Assembly: GCF_900177765.1 (NCBI RefSeq)
Contig: NZ_FXWI01000002.1
Coordinates: 372,001 to 436,000 of the forward strand
Source of the DNA: Agreia sp. VKM Ac-1783
GTDB lineage: Bacteria; Actinomycetota; Actinomycetes; Actinomycetales; Microbacteriaceae
Direction: 5' to 3'
DNA: 64,000 bases
Every line of letters begins with the position of its first letter. Position 1 is the stretch's first letter. The position numbers were made by a program, and so were the translations under genes. The notes below the pieces were generated by a model. The model saw only the letters and a program-made list of their open reading frames with translations, ran no database searches and had not been told where the DNA came from. Below, one piece after another: positions 8,433 through 17,154 of this stretch.

Positions 8433-9490
8433 GAGACGCGCTCCTCGTCGTTCGTTGTCGCTCGATCGTCGGCGACCACCGCCTGGCCTGATGCCGCCGA
8501 ACCATGGGGCGCTGCGCCGTTGTCGGGAGCCGGTGCACCGGTGTCGAGGGCGGCACGGCGTCCACGCAGACGCGGGTCGGCCAGGTCGTTCAGACTCTCA
8601 CCGAGAAGGGTGATGCCCAGAACAGCCAGAACGATGGCGAGTCCGGGGAACAGTGACGTCCACCAGATTCCGCTCGTCACGTCTGAGAGGGACTTGTTGA
8701 GGTCGTACCCCCATTCGGCGGCCGCCGAGGGCTCGATACCGAAACCCAGGAAGCCGAGGCCGGCCAGCGTGAGCAGCGCTTCTGAGGAGTTCAGAGTCAG
8801 AAGGAGGGGAAGCGACCGGGTGGCGTTGCGCAGGACATGGCGAAAGACGATCCGAGGGGCGCGAGTTCCGATGACCTTCGCGGACTCGACGTAGGCCTCG
8901 CTCTTGATGCGGACGGTCTCCGCCCTGATCACCCGGAAATACTGCGGAATGAAGACGACGGTGATCGAGATGGATGCCGCCAGAATGCCGCCGAAGAGGT
9001 TGCTCTGGCCGCCCGAGATCACGATCGACATCACGATGGCGAGCAGGAGCGACGGGAACGCGTAGATGGCGTCGCAGACGACGACCAGCACGCGATCGAG
9101 CCATCCACCGATGTAGCCCGACACGAGTCCGAGGAAGATTCCGGCGAAGATCGAGAGGATGACCGAGACGACGATCGTGAGGATCGCCGTCTGGGCACCC
9201 CAGATCACCCGGGAGAGCACGTCGTAGCCGCCGACCGTGGTGCCCAGGAGGTGCTCGGCGTTCGGCGCCTCTTGAGCACCGAACGGCGTGCCGTCGGCGC
9301 GAAGCTGCGCGAACCCGTATGGCGCGAGCAGCGGAGCGAAGATCGCCGTGATCACGAAGACGCCCGTGATGACCAGGCCGGCGACGAGCATGCCGCGCTG
9401 CAGGCCGATGCTCGAGCGTACCTGGGCGAAGAGCGGGATGCGCGTCGCGAGACTGCGGCGCGGGCGGGGGCGAGCGGTGGTGTCCGTCAC
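8429..9490 (-). CDS. Peptide-type ABC transporter permease, DppC/OppC family
   Basis: 353 residues. An N-terminal cytoplasmic stretch and first helix (about 32-55) are followed by an extracytoplasmic loop with the GTTVGGYDVLSRVIWG motif of DppC, then five more helices. The EAA loop with RIVFRHVLRNA contacts the ATPase. The Gly-rich helix AGLGFLGFGIEPS is family-typical. The C-terminal 50 residues are an Ala/Pro-rich tail not usual for the family. The gene lies 2 bp after the companion permease and overlaps the double ATPase. Confidence 0.93.
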   Translation of the reverse strand: MTDTTARPRPRRSLATRIPLFAQVRSSIGLQRGMLVAGLVITGVFVITAIFAPLLAPYGFAQLRADGTPFGAQEAPNAEHLLGTTVGGYDVLSRVIWGAQTAILTIVVSVILSIFAGIFLGLVSGYIGGWLDRVLVVVCDAIYAFPSLLLAIVMSIVISGGQSNLFGGILAASISITVVFIPQYFRVIRAETVRIKSEAYVESAKVIGTRAPRIVFRHVLRNATRSLPLLLTLNSSEALLTLAGLGFLGFGIEPSAAAEWGYDLNKSLSDVTSGIWWTSLFPGLAIVLAVLGITLLGESLNDLADPRLRGRRAALDTGAPAPDNGAAPHGSAASGQAVVADDRATTNDEERVS

Positions 9491-9492
9491 GA

Positions 9493-10593
9493 CTAGTACC
9501 TGACTCTCGGGTCGATCAGCGCGGCGATGATGTCCACGATGAAGTTGGTGACTGCGACGATGACAGCCAGGAGGGCGACGATGCCCTGCACGGCGACGAA
9601 GTCACGGGCCTGGAGGTATTGGGCCAACTGGAAGCCGAGCCCCTTCCACTCGAATGTCGTCTCGGTGAGCACTGCTCCGCCGAGCAGCAGTGCGATCTGC
9701 AATCCGATCACTGTGATGATCGGAATCAGCGCGGGACGGTAGGCGTGCTTGCGCACGAGACGGAACTCCGTGACGCCGCGCGAGCGCGCAGAGTCGACAT
9801 AGTCCGTTCCGAGGGTGCCGATCAGGTTGGTGCGCACGAGCCTCAGGAACACGCCCGCGGTGAGAAGGCCGAGTGCGACCCCGGGAAGCACGGCGTGAGA
9901 GAGCACGTCGCCGATCACATCGGGATTGCCCGTCTGGATGGCGTCGATCAGATAGATGCCGGTCTTCGACTGCAAAAACTGCATCTGCAACTCGGCACCC
10001 GTGGAGGCTCGTCCCGCGACGGGCAGGATCTGGAACCAGACGGCGAAGACGAGCTTGAGCAGCAGTCCGGCGAAGAACACCGGGGTGGCGTAGCAGAGGA
10101 TCGCGAAGATGCGCAGAAAAGCGTCGGGCGTGCGGTCGCGGAAATAGGCCGCGACCATGCCGAGCGGAATACCGACGATGAAGGCGACGATCAGGGCGTA
10201 GAACGCGAGCTCCAGGGTGGCGCCGCCGTAGGTGAGCAGCACCTGGGTGACGGGACGGTTGTCGCTGAGGGTGTTGCCGAAGTTACCGGTGAAGATGTTG
10301 CCGAGGTACTCGAGGTACTGCACGATCAGCGGGCGGTCGTAGCCCGCCTCGTGGATACGCTCCTGAAGCTGCGGACCGGTGAGCTTGCCGCCCAGGGCGG
10401 CCGTGATCGGGTCTCCCGTCGTGCGCATGAGCAGGAAGACGAGGGTGACGAGGATGAACACCGTCGGAATGATGAGCAGGAACCGCACGAGGACGTAGCG
10501 GCCGAGACCTCCCCCGCCCGACGACGAGCCACGCCGGAGTACGGCCGGAGGTGCGGCGGATGCCGGATCCGGAGAGCTGAGTTCTGCAGTCAC
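9493..10593 (-). CDS. Peptide-type ABC transporter permease, DppB/OppB family
   Basis: 366 residues. An N-terminal extension of about 25 Gly/Ser-rich residues precedes the canonical DppB start, RYVLVRFLLIIPTVFILVTLVFLLM. Six membrane helices follow, with the LARTNLIGTLGTDYVDSARSRG-like EAA region (here LVRTNLIGTLGTDY) and the TTFEWKGLG segment near the end. It pairs with the DppC-type permease downstream, separated by 2 bp. The binding-protein gene lies upstream beyond a strong hairpin, a layout that often lowers permease relative to binding-protein expression. Confidence 0.93.
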   Translation of the reverse strand: MTAELSSPDPASAAPPAVLRRGSSSGGGGLGRYVLVRFLLIIPTVFILVTLVFLLMRTTGDPITAALGGKLTGPQLQERIHEAGYDRPLIVQYLEYLGNIFTGNFGNTLSDNRPVTQVLLTYGGATLELAFYALIVAFIVGIPLGMVAAYFRDRTPDAFLRIFAILCYATPVFFAGLLLKLVFAVWFQILPVAGRASTGAELQMQFLQSKTGIYLIDAIQTGNPDVIGDVLSHAVLPGVALGLLTAGVFLRLVRTNLIGTLGTDYVDSARSRGVTEFRLVRKHAYRPALIPIITVIGLQIALLLGGAVLTETTFEWKGLGFQLAQYLQARDFVAVQGIVALLAVIVAVTNFIVDIIAALIDPRVRY

Positions 10594-10630
10594 GTGGAAT
10601 GTCCTTCGGTAAAACGACGGGGTGACGTGA

Positions 10631-10690
10631 CTCAGGGGCGAGACGCCTGTGCGCCTCGCCCCTGAGCCACAATGCTAGAGAGACTCTAGC
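10631..10690 (-). terminator. Intercistronic hairpins between binding protein and permease genes
   Basis: A 12-bp perfect hairpin (arms 10631-10642 and 10655-10666, CTCAGGGGCGAG) and a smaller one (GCTAGAG-AGA-CTCTAGC, 10674-10690) fill the gap after the binding-protein stop. Neither has a good T run, so partial termination or 3'-end protection of the binding-protein mRNA is more likely than full termination. Confidence 0.6.
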
Positions 10691-10700
10691 CTGTGGACGA

Positions 10701-12332
10701 TCAGCCCTTGGTCAGTGCTCCGTAGCGGAACTTGAACGAGGCGTCGAGGGTGTCCTTGGTTCCCTCGACGGTCGTTCCGGTGACCGCCACCTGGGCGCCC
10801 TGCAGGTACGGAACCGTCGAGAGGTCCGCAGCCACAGCATCCTGGATCTGCTCGATCAGCGCGGTGCGCGCTGCCGGGTCGGTCGTGACCGCCTGCTTGA
10901 GGATCAGGTCGTTCACGGCCGGGTTGTCGTAGTGGTTGGCCAGGAAGTTCTCGGTGAGGAAGAACGGCGTCAGGTAGTTGTCCGCGTCGGAGTAGTCCGG
11001 GAACCAGCCGAGCTGGTACGACGGGTACACATCTGTCGTGCGGTCCTTCGAGTACTGCACCCATTCGGTCGTCTGCAGGTTCACCGTGAAGAGGCCGCTC
11101 GACTCGAGCTGGTCCTTGATCAGCGCGTACTCGTCACCCGACGAGGGTCCGTAGTGGTCGTTGCTGTACTGGAGCGACAGCTCGACCGGTCCGGTGATGC
11201 CCGCGGCGGCCAGGGTCGACTTGGCCTTGTCTGCGTCGGGGCCACCGTTTCCGTCGCCGTAGGGAGCCTTGAGCGACTCGGTCGCTCCGGTCAGTCCGGC
11301 GGGAACGTAGGAGTACAGCGGGGTGTAGGTGTCTTTGTAGACCTGCTTCGCGATCTCGTCGCGGTCGATGAGGTCGGCGACGGCCTGGCGAACGGCGAGA
11401 GCCTTGGCCGGGTCGGCCTCGGGAGTCTTGGCACCGAACGGCTGGGTGTCGAAGTTGAAGACGATGTAGCGGATCTCGCCTCCGGGGCCGTCGACGACCT
11501 TCACCTTGTCGTTGCCCTTGAGGTCGTCGATGTCGGTGGCCGAGAGGCTGCGGAACGCCACATCGATGTTGCCCTCCTGGATGTCGAGCTTGAGGTTCGA
11601 CGAGTCGGCGTAGTACTTGACGTTGACCTGGTCGGTCTTCGCCTTGCCCAGCACTCCGTCGTAGCCCGCGAACGCCTTGTACGAGATCAGGTTGTTGAAG
11701 TCGTAGCTGGCGATCTCGTACTGGCCGGCGAAAGCCTTGCCCTTGACGATGTCCTCGTCGCTCGTGAGCTCGGTGGCCGAGAAGACGTCTTCATCAACGA
11801 TCGGGCCGGCAGGGCTCGAGAGGATCTGGGGGAACACCTGGTCGTCAGCAGACTTCAGGGTGAACACGACGGTGGTGTCGTCGGGAGCGGCGACAGAGTC
11901 GAGGTTGTAGAGCAGCGACGCCGGGCCGTTCTCGTCGTTGATCTTGAGCTGCCGGTCGAAGCTGAACTTCACGTCGGAGGACGTGAGGTCGTTGCCGTTG
12001 GCGAACTTCAGTCCGGACTTCAGCTTGACGGTGTACTCGGTGGGCCCGGTGAAGTCAGCGGACTCGGCGATGTCCGGCTTGACGTCCGGGCTGCCGTAGG
12101 GCGTGTTCATGAGGAACGGGAAGACCTGGTTCATCACGGCGAACGAGCCGTTGTCGTACGAGCCGGCCGGGTCAAGCACGGTGACCTTGTCGGTCGTGCC
12201 GATGGTGATGGCCTTGCCGCCGGCGCTGCCGCCGTTCGAACCGCCGGCGCAACCGGCGAGCACGAGGGCCACCGCTGCTGTTCCGGCGAGCGACGCGACG
12301 AGCCTGGTCGTGCGTGTGGATGCGGATCTCAT
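10701..12332 (-). CDS. Peptide-type ABC transporter substrate-binding lipoprotein (SBP_bac_5)
   Basis: 543 residues. A lipoprotein signal peptide ends in the lipobox LAGC (Cys about residue 28), followed by a Gly/Ser linker. The mature part has family 5 features: DKVTVLDPAGSYDNG at the start, an FANGNDLTSSDVKFSFDR block near residue 110, and the C-terminal QLGWFPDYSDADNYLTPFF segment. It would be anchored outside the membrane and deliver peptides or similar solutes to the permeases. An AGAGAGG Shine-Dalgarno precedes ATG 12332. It is the first gene of the operon. Confidence 0.93.
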   Translation of the reverse strand: MRSASTRTTRLVASLAGTAAVALVLAGCAGGSNGGSAGGKAITIGTTDKVTVLDPAGSYDNGSFAVMNQVFPFLMNTPYGSPDVKPDIAESADFTGPTEYTVKLKSGLKFANGNDLTSSDVKFSFDRQLKINDENGPASLLYNLDSVAAPDDTTVVFTLKSADDQVFPQILSSPAGPIVDEDVFSATELTSDEDIVKGKAFAGQYEIASYDFNNLISYKAFAGYDGVLGKAKTDQVNVKYYADSSNLKLDIQEGNIDVAFRSLSATDIDDLKGNDKVKVVDGPGGEIRYIVFNFDTQPFGAKTPEADPAKALAVRQAVADLIDRDEIAKQVYKDTYTPLYSYVPAGLTGATESLKAPYGDGNGGPDADKAKSTLAAAGITGPVELSLQYSNDHYGPSSGDEYALIKDQLESSGLFTVNLQTTEWVQYSKDRTTDVYPSYQLGWFPDYSDADNYLTPFFLTENFLANHYDNPAVNDLILKQAVTTDPAARTALIEQIQDAVAADLSTVPYLQGAQVAVTGTTVEGTKDTLDASFKFRYGALTKG

Positions 12333-12526
12333 ATCCGTCTACCTCTCTGGAGTGATATTTCAGGCACAGATGTACCCCGTATCGGGGCGTACCGTGATTG
12401 CTGTACCCCAGTCATACCGCAGCAGGCGAACTGTCACCAAGCTGACAGGGAGCGGCGATGAACATGTTTACCGGATCGAAACACGTGGGTTGCAGACAAG
12501 CACCATCGGTGTGCCGCTGCGGCGCT
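12333..12526 (-). other. Intergenic region upstream of the binding-protein gene
   Basis: 194 bp between dnaG and the ABC operon. It contains a short dyad GTACCCCG-TAT-CGGGGCGTAC (12372-12392 region) and related GTACC repeats just downstream, which could be an operator or the dnaG 3' hairpin, and a 6-bp hairpin CTGTCA/TGACAG at 12431-12448. No small gene is evident. Confidence 0.4.
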
Positions 12527-14422
12527 CTATTCGCGCAGGGCGCGTCTGTCGGCCTCGACCTGCATCAGCTGCCGCTGCAGCGCGCGATGCTCCTCGGGCT
12601 GGGTGGTCGCGTCGGTGCGCTGGAACTGCCCGAGCAGCTCCTCTTTGCGACGAACCAGATCGCGCTCGACGAGAGAGAGCACCACCTGCTGCAGGTAGAC
12701 GTCGAGTTCGCGCTCCGGGCGCTCCGGCACCGGCGCGACGGCGAGCTGCGCGACGAGGGTCTTCACCGGATCGGGCACGGTCTCCTGGATGATGGACGCC
12801 CACTCTGGCTTGTCGAACGAGTTCAGCCGCATGGCCACGGCATCGCGCACCGCAGCCAGGGCGCCGTTGCTGAAGGCCACCGCTGTTCCCCGCGCCAGCA
12901 GGTCTTTGCCCACGCTGTTCGGAAACTGCAGCATGGCCATCAGAGCGTCACGCTCGAGACGAGTGGCCGTGGTGCTCGGCAGGCTGGTCAGCGAAATCGC
13001 TACGGGCGGCGCGACCTCGAGTGAGGTGATGGATGCCGGACCGCCTTCGGCGGCCGGAGCAAGTCGCGGTGACTCGAGCTCTCGCGACGCGGCGTGATCG
13101 CTCGATCGCCCCGCGGCATCCACGGCTCTGCCGACCTCGCCGAGGTCCATGCCCAGCAGCCGAGCGAGCTCGCGCGCGTAGCCCGGGCGAATAGATGGGT
13201 CGCGGATGTCTGCGACGACGGGGGCTGCGGCCCGCAGCGCGGCGACGCGGCCCTCGACCGTGTTGAGATCGAAGGTCGAGAGTCGCTGCTTGATCACGAA
13301 CTCGAACATGGGCTTCTTGCCCGTGACGAGACGCCGCACCGCATCGTCTCCCCGACCGAGACGGAGATCGCACGGGTCGAGGCCATCCGGAGCGACGGCG
13401 ACATAGGTCTGCGCGGCGAATCGGTGCTCTTCGCTGAACGCGCGCAGCACGGCTTTCTGACCCGCGGCATCCGGGTCGAAGGTGAAGATGACCTCACCGA
13501 GCCCGGCAGTGTCGTCGGAGAGCACACGACGCATGACCTTGATGTGGTCGACGCCGAACGAGGTGCCGCAGGTGGCGACCGCCGTGGTGACGCCCGCCAG
13601 GTGACACGCCATCACGTCGGTGTAGCCCTCGACGATCACGACCTGGTGACTCCGCGCGATGTCGCGCTTGGCCAGGTCGAGCCCGTAGAGCACCTGCGAC
13701 TTGTGATAGACGAGGGTCTCGGGAGTGTTTAGGTACTTGGGACCCTTGTCGTCGTCGAGAAGGCGACGAGCGCCGAAGCCGACCGTCTGGCCGGTCTGAT
13801 CGCGGATCGGCCAGATGAGCCGCCCACGAAACCGGTCGTAGCTGCCCTTCTCGCCCGCACTGGTGAGCCCGGCCGCTGTGAGTTCGTCTGCCGTAAATCC
13901 CTTGCTGCGCAGATGCTTTCCGAGGATGTCCCAGCCCTTGGGGGCGAAACCCACGCCGAACCGCTGAGCGGCCGAGGCGTCGAATCCGCGCTCGCCGAGA
14001 AAGCGTCTGCCGACCTCGGCCTCGGGAGTCATGAGCTGTTCGATGAAGAACTCGCGGGCCGCATCGTTCGCCGCGAGGAGCCGCGCTCTGCTGGAGTAGT
14101 CAGACGGAGCTCCCCCGTCTTCGTAGTGCAGCTCGAACCCGATGCGGGCGGCCATGCGCTCGACGGCCTCACTGAACGAGACGTGGTCCATCTTCTGCAG
14201 AAAGGTGAAGACGTCGCCGCCCTCGCCGCAACCGAAGCAGTGGTAGTACCCCACTTGGGGGCGCACGTGGAAGCTGGGGCTTCGCTCATCGTGGAACGGA
14301 CACAGGCCCTTCATCGACCCCACGCCGGCGCTCTTCAGCGTGACGTACTCTCCGACCACGTCGCCGAGGTTGATGCGCGATCGGACCTCGTCGATATCGC
14401 GTCGCAGAATCAGACCAGCCAT
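12527..14422 (-). CDS. dnaG: DNA primase
   Basis: 631 residues. It makes RNA primers at the replication fork. The N-terminal CHC2 zinc ribbon is complete (Cys41, His44, Cys62, Cys65). The TOPRIM catalytic core is visible with VVIVEGYTDVMA (catalytic Glu) and EVIFTFDPDAAGQKA (the DxD region). The C-terminal 150 residues are the helicase-interaction domain. Its ATG overlaps the dgt stop by one base (TGATG), so dusB-dgt-dnaG reads as one operon, an arrangement common in actinobacteria. Confidence 0.97.
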   Translation of the reverse strand: MAGLILRRDIDEVRSRINLGDVVGEYVTLKSAGVGSMKGLCPFHDERSPSFHVRPQVGYYHCFGCGEGGDVFTFLQKMDHVSFSEAVERMAARIGFELHYEDGGAPSDYSSRARLLAANDAAREFFIEQLMTPEAEVGRRFLGERGFDASAAQRFGVGFAPKGWDILGKHLRSKGFTADELTAAGLTSAGEKGSYDRFRGRLIWPIRDQTGQTVGFGARRLLDDDKGPKYLNTPETLVYHKSQVLYGLDLAKRDIARSHQVVIVEGYTDVMACHLAGVTTAVATCGTSFGVDHIKVMRRVLSDDTAGLGEVIFTFDPDAAGQKAVLRAFSEEHRFAAQTYVAVAPDGLDPCDLRLGRGDDAVRRLVTGKKPMFEFVIKQRLSTFDLNTVEGRVAALRAAAPVVADIRDPSIRPGYARELARLLGMDLGEVGRAVDAAGRSSDHAASRELESPRLAPAAEGGPASITSLEVAPPVAISLTSLPSTTATRLERDALMAMLQFPNSVGKDLLARGTAVAFSNGALAAVRDAVAMRLNSFDKPEWASIIQETVPDPVKTLVAQLAVAPVPERPERELDVYLQQVVLSLVERDLVRRKEELLGQFQRTDATTQPEEHRALQRQLMQVEADRRALRE

Positions 14423-15699
14423 CAGCCCAGCAGTCCCCTGCTCCAGGCAATCGCCGACTGGTCTGTGAGGCTCGCCACCTGATCGACGACGACGCGTTTG
14501 CGCGCCGCGTCATCGGATGCCTCGCGCCAGTCGGCCGCGAACGCCACTTCGAGCGCGCCCTCGCCCAGACGGAGGAGCTCGGTCGCGAGCGAGGTGAGGA
14601 TGGCGCGCTGTTCGACGTAGAGCGGCTGACGGGAATCGCTGGCCATCACGTAGGCGGCGACGATGCCCTTCAGCACGGCGATCTGAGCCTCAACCGGTCG
14701 GGGAACGACGACGCTGCCGCCGAAACGGGCCAGGGCATCGGCGGGGTATGCCTCGCGGGTGGCCGCCGTCGACCTGCCCGCGAAACGACCAATGAGCTGG
14801 CTCGTGAGATTCTTCAACCGGCCTTGGGCGAGCCGCGATCCGTCCCAGCCGTCGAGCCAGATCTCGAGCGAGGTCAGCTCGTCGAAGGCCGCGGTCAATT
14901 CGTCGCGGCTGAAGTCGTCGCCGACCCACGACGAGATCGCCGCGACCAGATCGTCGTGATCGGCTCGAGCCCCGAGGGCTCCCACGTCGATGTAACCGGT
15001 CAAGACGGCGTCTTCGAAGTCGTGCACCGAGTAGGCGATGTCGTCGGAGAGATCCATGACCTGCGCCTCGATGCACTTCTGGCCCGCCGGTGCGCCCTGT
15101 CGAAGCCACCGGAAAGCGGCATCGTCTTCGGGGTACACACCGTACTTCGCGCGACCGCTGGGGTCTCCGATCGCGTCCTCGATAGTCCACGGGTACTTGC
15201 AGCTCGCGTCGAGGCTGGCCCGGGTGAGGTTGAGCCCGGCGCTCGTGCCGTCGGCGTAGATCACCTTGGGCTCCAGCCGCGTGAGGATGCGCAAGCTCTG
15301 CGCGTTGCCCTCGAAACCGCCGATGTCGGCGGCCCACTCCGCCAAGGCACGTTCTCCGTTGTGACCGAAGGGAGGATGCCCGAGGTCGTGGGCGAGGCAG
15401 GCCGTGTCGACGACATCGGGGTCGAGCCCGAGACTCGTTGCGAGTTCGCGGCCGACCTGGGCGACCTCGAGCGAGTGCGTGAGGCGATTGCGGGCGAAGT
15501 CGAGGTCGGCCGGCGAGAGCACCTGTGTCTTGGCGGCGAGTCGACGAAACGCGCTTGAGTGGAGGATGCGGGCGCGGTCACGAGCGAAGTCGCTGCGCCT
15601 CGACGAGTGCTGCTCGGCGACGATGCGCTCGCTGTCGCGGGCCTCGTATCCGGAAGGAAGAGCGGTCGGCAGAGCCGCGATGTCAGAGAAGGTCTGCAT
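14422..15699 (-). CDS. dgt: Deoxyguanosinetriphosphate triphosphohydrolase-like HD protein
   Basis: 425 residues. It hydrolyses dNTPs (classically dGTP) to nucleoside and triphosphate. The HD-domain metal site is seen as RLTHSLEVAQ (His), CLAHDLGHPPFGHNGE (His-Asp pair) and DLSDDIAYSVHDFED (distal Asp). FRRLAAKTQV at the N-terminus is a family hallmark. I chose ATG 15699 (MQTFSDIAA), 4 bp after the dusB stop; upstream codons in frame belong to an antisense reading of dusB. It ends on the dnaG start. Confidence 0.93.
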   Translation of the reverse strand: MQTFSDIAALPTALPSGYEARDSERIVAEQHSSRRSDFARDRARILHSSAFRRLAAKTQVLSPADLDFARNRLTHSLEVAQVGRELATSLGLDPDVVDTACLAHDLGHPPFGHNGERALAEWAADIGGFEGNAQSLRILTRLEPKVIYADGTSAGLNLTRASLDASCKYPWTIEDAIGDPSGRAKYGVYPEDDAAFRWLRQGAPAGQKCIEAQVMDLSDDIAYSVHDFEDAVLTGYIDVGALGARADHDDLVAAISSWVGDDFSRDELTAAFDELTSLEIWLDGWDGSRLAQGRLKNLTSQLIGRFAGRSTAATREAYPADALARFGGSVVVPRPVEAQIAVLKGIVAAYVMASDSRQPLYVEQRAILTSLATELLRLGEGALEVAFAADWREASDDAARKRVVVDQVASLTDQSAIAWSRGLLG

Positions 15700-15703
15700 C
15701 GTT

Positions 15704-16909
15704 CTAGCCGCCACTGTGGTGGAGTTCGGCGCTCGCCAGCTCGGCGCGCTCGGGCAGGTCGAGCTCGCGGGAGTCGAGCCACTTGTCGGGAAGCGACGGC
15801 CGCTTCGGCGAGCCGGCCCGACCTCGGGGGCCCTCGGCGTCGATGCCGGGATACGGAAGCGAGCCGTCGAGCGTGGCGAGGACCTCGTCCATCTCTGCAA
15901 GCGACTTGACCATGCTGAGGCTGGCTCGCACCTCGTGACCGACCGGATAGCCCTTGAAATACCAGGCGACATGCTTGCGGATGTCGCGGCAGGCGCGGTC
16001 TTCGTCTTCGAAGAACTCCGCGAGGAGTTCGGTGTGCCGACGGATCGCCCCGGCGACCTCGCCGAGCGTCGGCGCGGCGCGCGAATCACGAGCGACGGAT
16101 GCGTCGAGCTGGCCGCTGCGAACCCGGAACGCGTCTGCGAGATCGCCGAAGAGCCAGGGTCTGCCCAGGCACCCGCGCCCGACGACGACCCCGTCGCATC
16201 CGGTTTCGTCGACCATGCGAATGGCGTCGTCGGCCGACCAGATGTCTCCGTTGCCGAGAACGGGGATGCTCGTGATCGTCTCTTTGAGGGTGGCGATCGC
16301 CGACCAGTCGGCCTGGCCCGAATAGAAGTCGGCCGCGGTGCGCGCGTGCAGTGCGATGGATTTGACTCCCGCGCCCTCTGCCGCCTTGGCAGCCTCGAGG
16401 TAGGTGAGGTGATCGTCGTCGATGCCCTTGCGCATCTTGACTGTCACCGGGATGTCGCCGGCGGCCTCGACCGCTTGCTCGACGATCTGCCGGAACAGCC
16501 CGAGCTTCCAGGGAAGAGCCGAGCCGCCACCCTTGCGGGTGACCTTGGCCACCGGGCATCCGAAGTTCATGTCGATGTGGTCGGCGAGATTCTCTTCGAC
16601 CAGCATCGTGACGGCCTGGCGCATCGTGGCCGGGTCGACTCCATAGAGCTGGATGGAACGCAACGTCTCGGAGGGGTGGTGGCGGATGAGACGCATGGAC
16701 TCGGGCGTGCGCTCGACGAGCGCGCGACTCGTGATCATCTCGCTCACGTAGAGACCGGCGCCGTATTCGCGGCAGAGTCGCCGGTATGCGGTGTTCGTGA
16801 TGCCCGCCATGGGTGCGAGAACGACGGGCACGTCGAGTTCGATCGGCCCGATGCGCAGCACGGGAGCGGGAGTGACGGCCGTCTCGACCGTTGCAAGGGA
16901 GGAATTCAT
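15704..16909 (-). CDS. dusB: tRNA-dihydrouridine synthase
   Basis: 401 residues. This flavoenzyme reduces uridines in the tRNA D-loop. The TIM-barrel N-terminus has VVLAPMAGITNTAYRRLCREYGAG and the Cys-containing NFGCPVAKVTRKGGGSAL (catalytic Cys), followed by VTVKMRKG and VLGNGDIW for FMN binding. The last 150 residues form the helical tRNA-binding domain, with HVAWYFKG. The start at ATG 16909 gives MNSSLATVE. It is the first gene of the dusB-dgt-dnaG operon. Confidence 0.94.
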   Translation of the reverse strand: MNSSLATVETAVTPAPVLRIGPIELDVPVVLAPMAGITNTAYRRLCREYGAGLYVSEMITSRALVERTPESMRLIRHHPSETLRSIQLYGVDPATMRQAVTMLVEENLADHIDMNFGCPVAKVTRKGGGSALPWKLGLFRQIVEQAVEAAGDIPVTVKMRKGIDDDHLTYLEAAKAAEGAGVKSIALHARTAADFYSGQADWSAIATLKETITSIPVLGNGDIWSADDAIRMVDETGCDGVVVGRGCLGRPWLFGDLADAFRVRSGQLDASVARDSRAAPTLGEVAGAIRRHTELLAEFFEDEDRACRDIRKHVAWYFKGYPVGHEVRASLSMVKSLAEMDEVLATLDGSLPYPGIDAEGPRGRAGSPKRPSLPDKWLDSRELDLPERAELASAELHHSGG

Positions 16910-16977
16910 GACTCGTCGATTCTCCCAGACATTTGTTGGGGTCAGGTCAGACTGAGTGCGTCTGTGGATGACGCACG

Positions 16978-17154
16978 TCAGCTGGGTTCGGCCTCTGCCT
17001 GCCCGGAGGGGGCCACCGGCTCGATGCTGCACACCCCGTCGACGCAGACGGCACCCGACGAGCCGACCATGCGCAGTGTCGGCGCATCCGGAACGGCCGG
17101 CCTCGACGGGGCCGTCGTTTCGGTCGAGGTCATCGACTCTGATGCCGGCGTCAT
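16978..17154 (-). CDS. 58-residue protein with a Cys-x4-Cys motif, coupled to a DsbA-family gene
   Basis: 58 residues, not recognised as a named family. It is rich in Pro, Ser, Thr and Ala and contains one motif, CVDGVC (Cys37 and Cys42), inside GSSGAVCVDGVCSIEP. Its ATG overlaps the stop of the DsbA-type gene by 4 nt (ATGA), so translation is probably coupled. From memory, several actinobacterial FrnE-like proteins end in a CGP-x-GC tail; this protein may be that tail on a separate chain. A role as redox partner or metal-binding tail is inference. It could still be a chance frame. Confidence 0.5.
   Translation of the reverse strand: MTPASESMTSTETTAPSRPAVPDAPTLRMVGSSGAVCVDGVCSIEPVAPSGQAEAEPS

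Noticed and set aside
10932-12461. Long open frame (about 509 codons) on the plus strand opposite the substrate-binding lipoprotein gene
   Set aside because: It mirrors the codon positions of the minus-strand gene, has low-complexity Arg/Gly/Val composition and no domain; a typical high-GC shadow.
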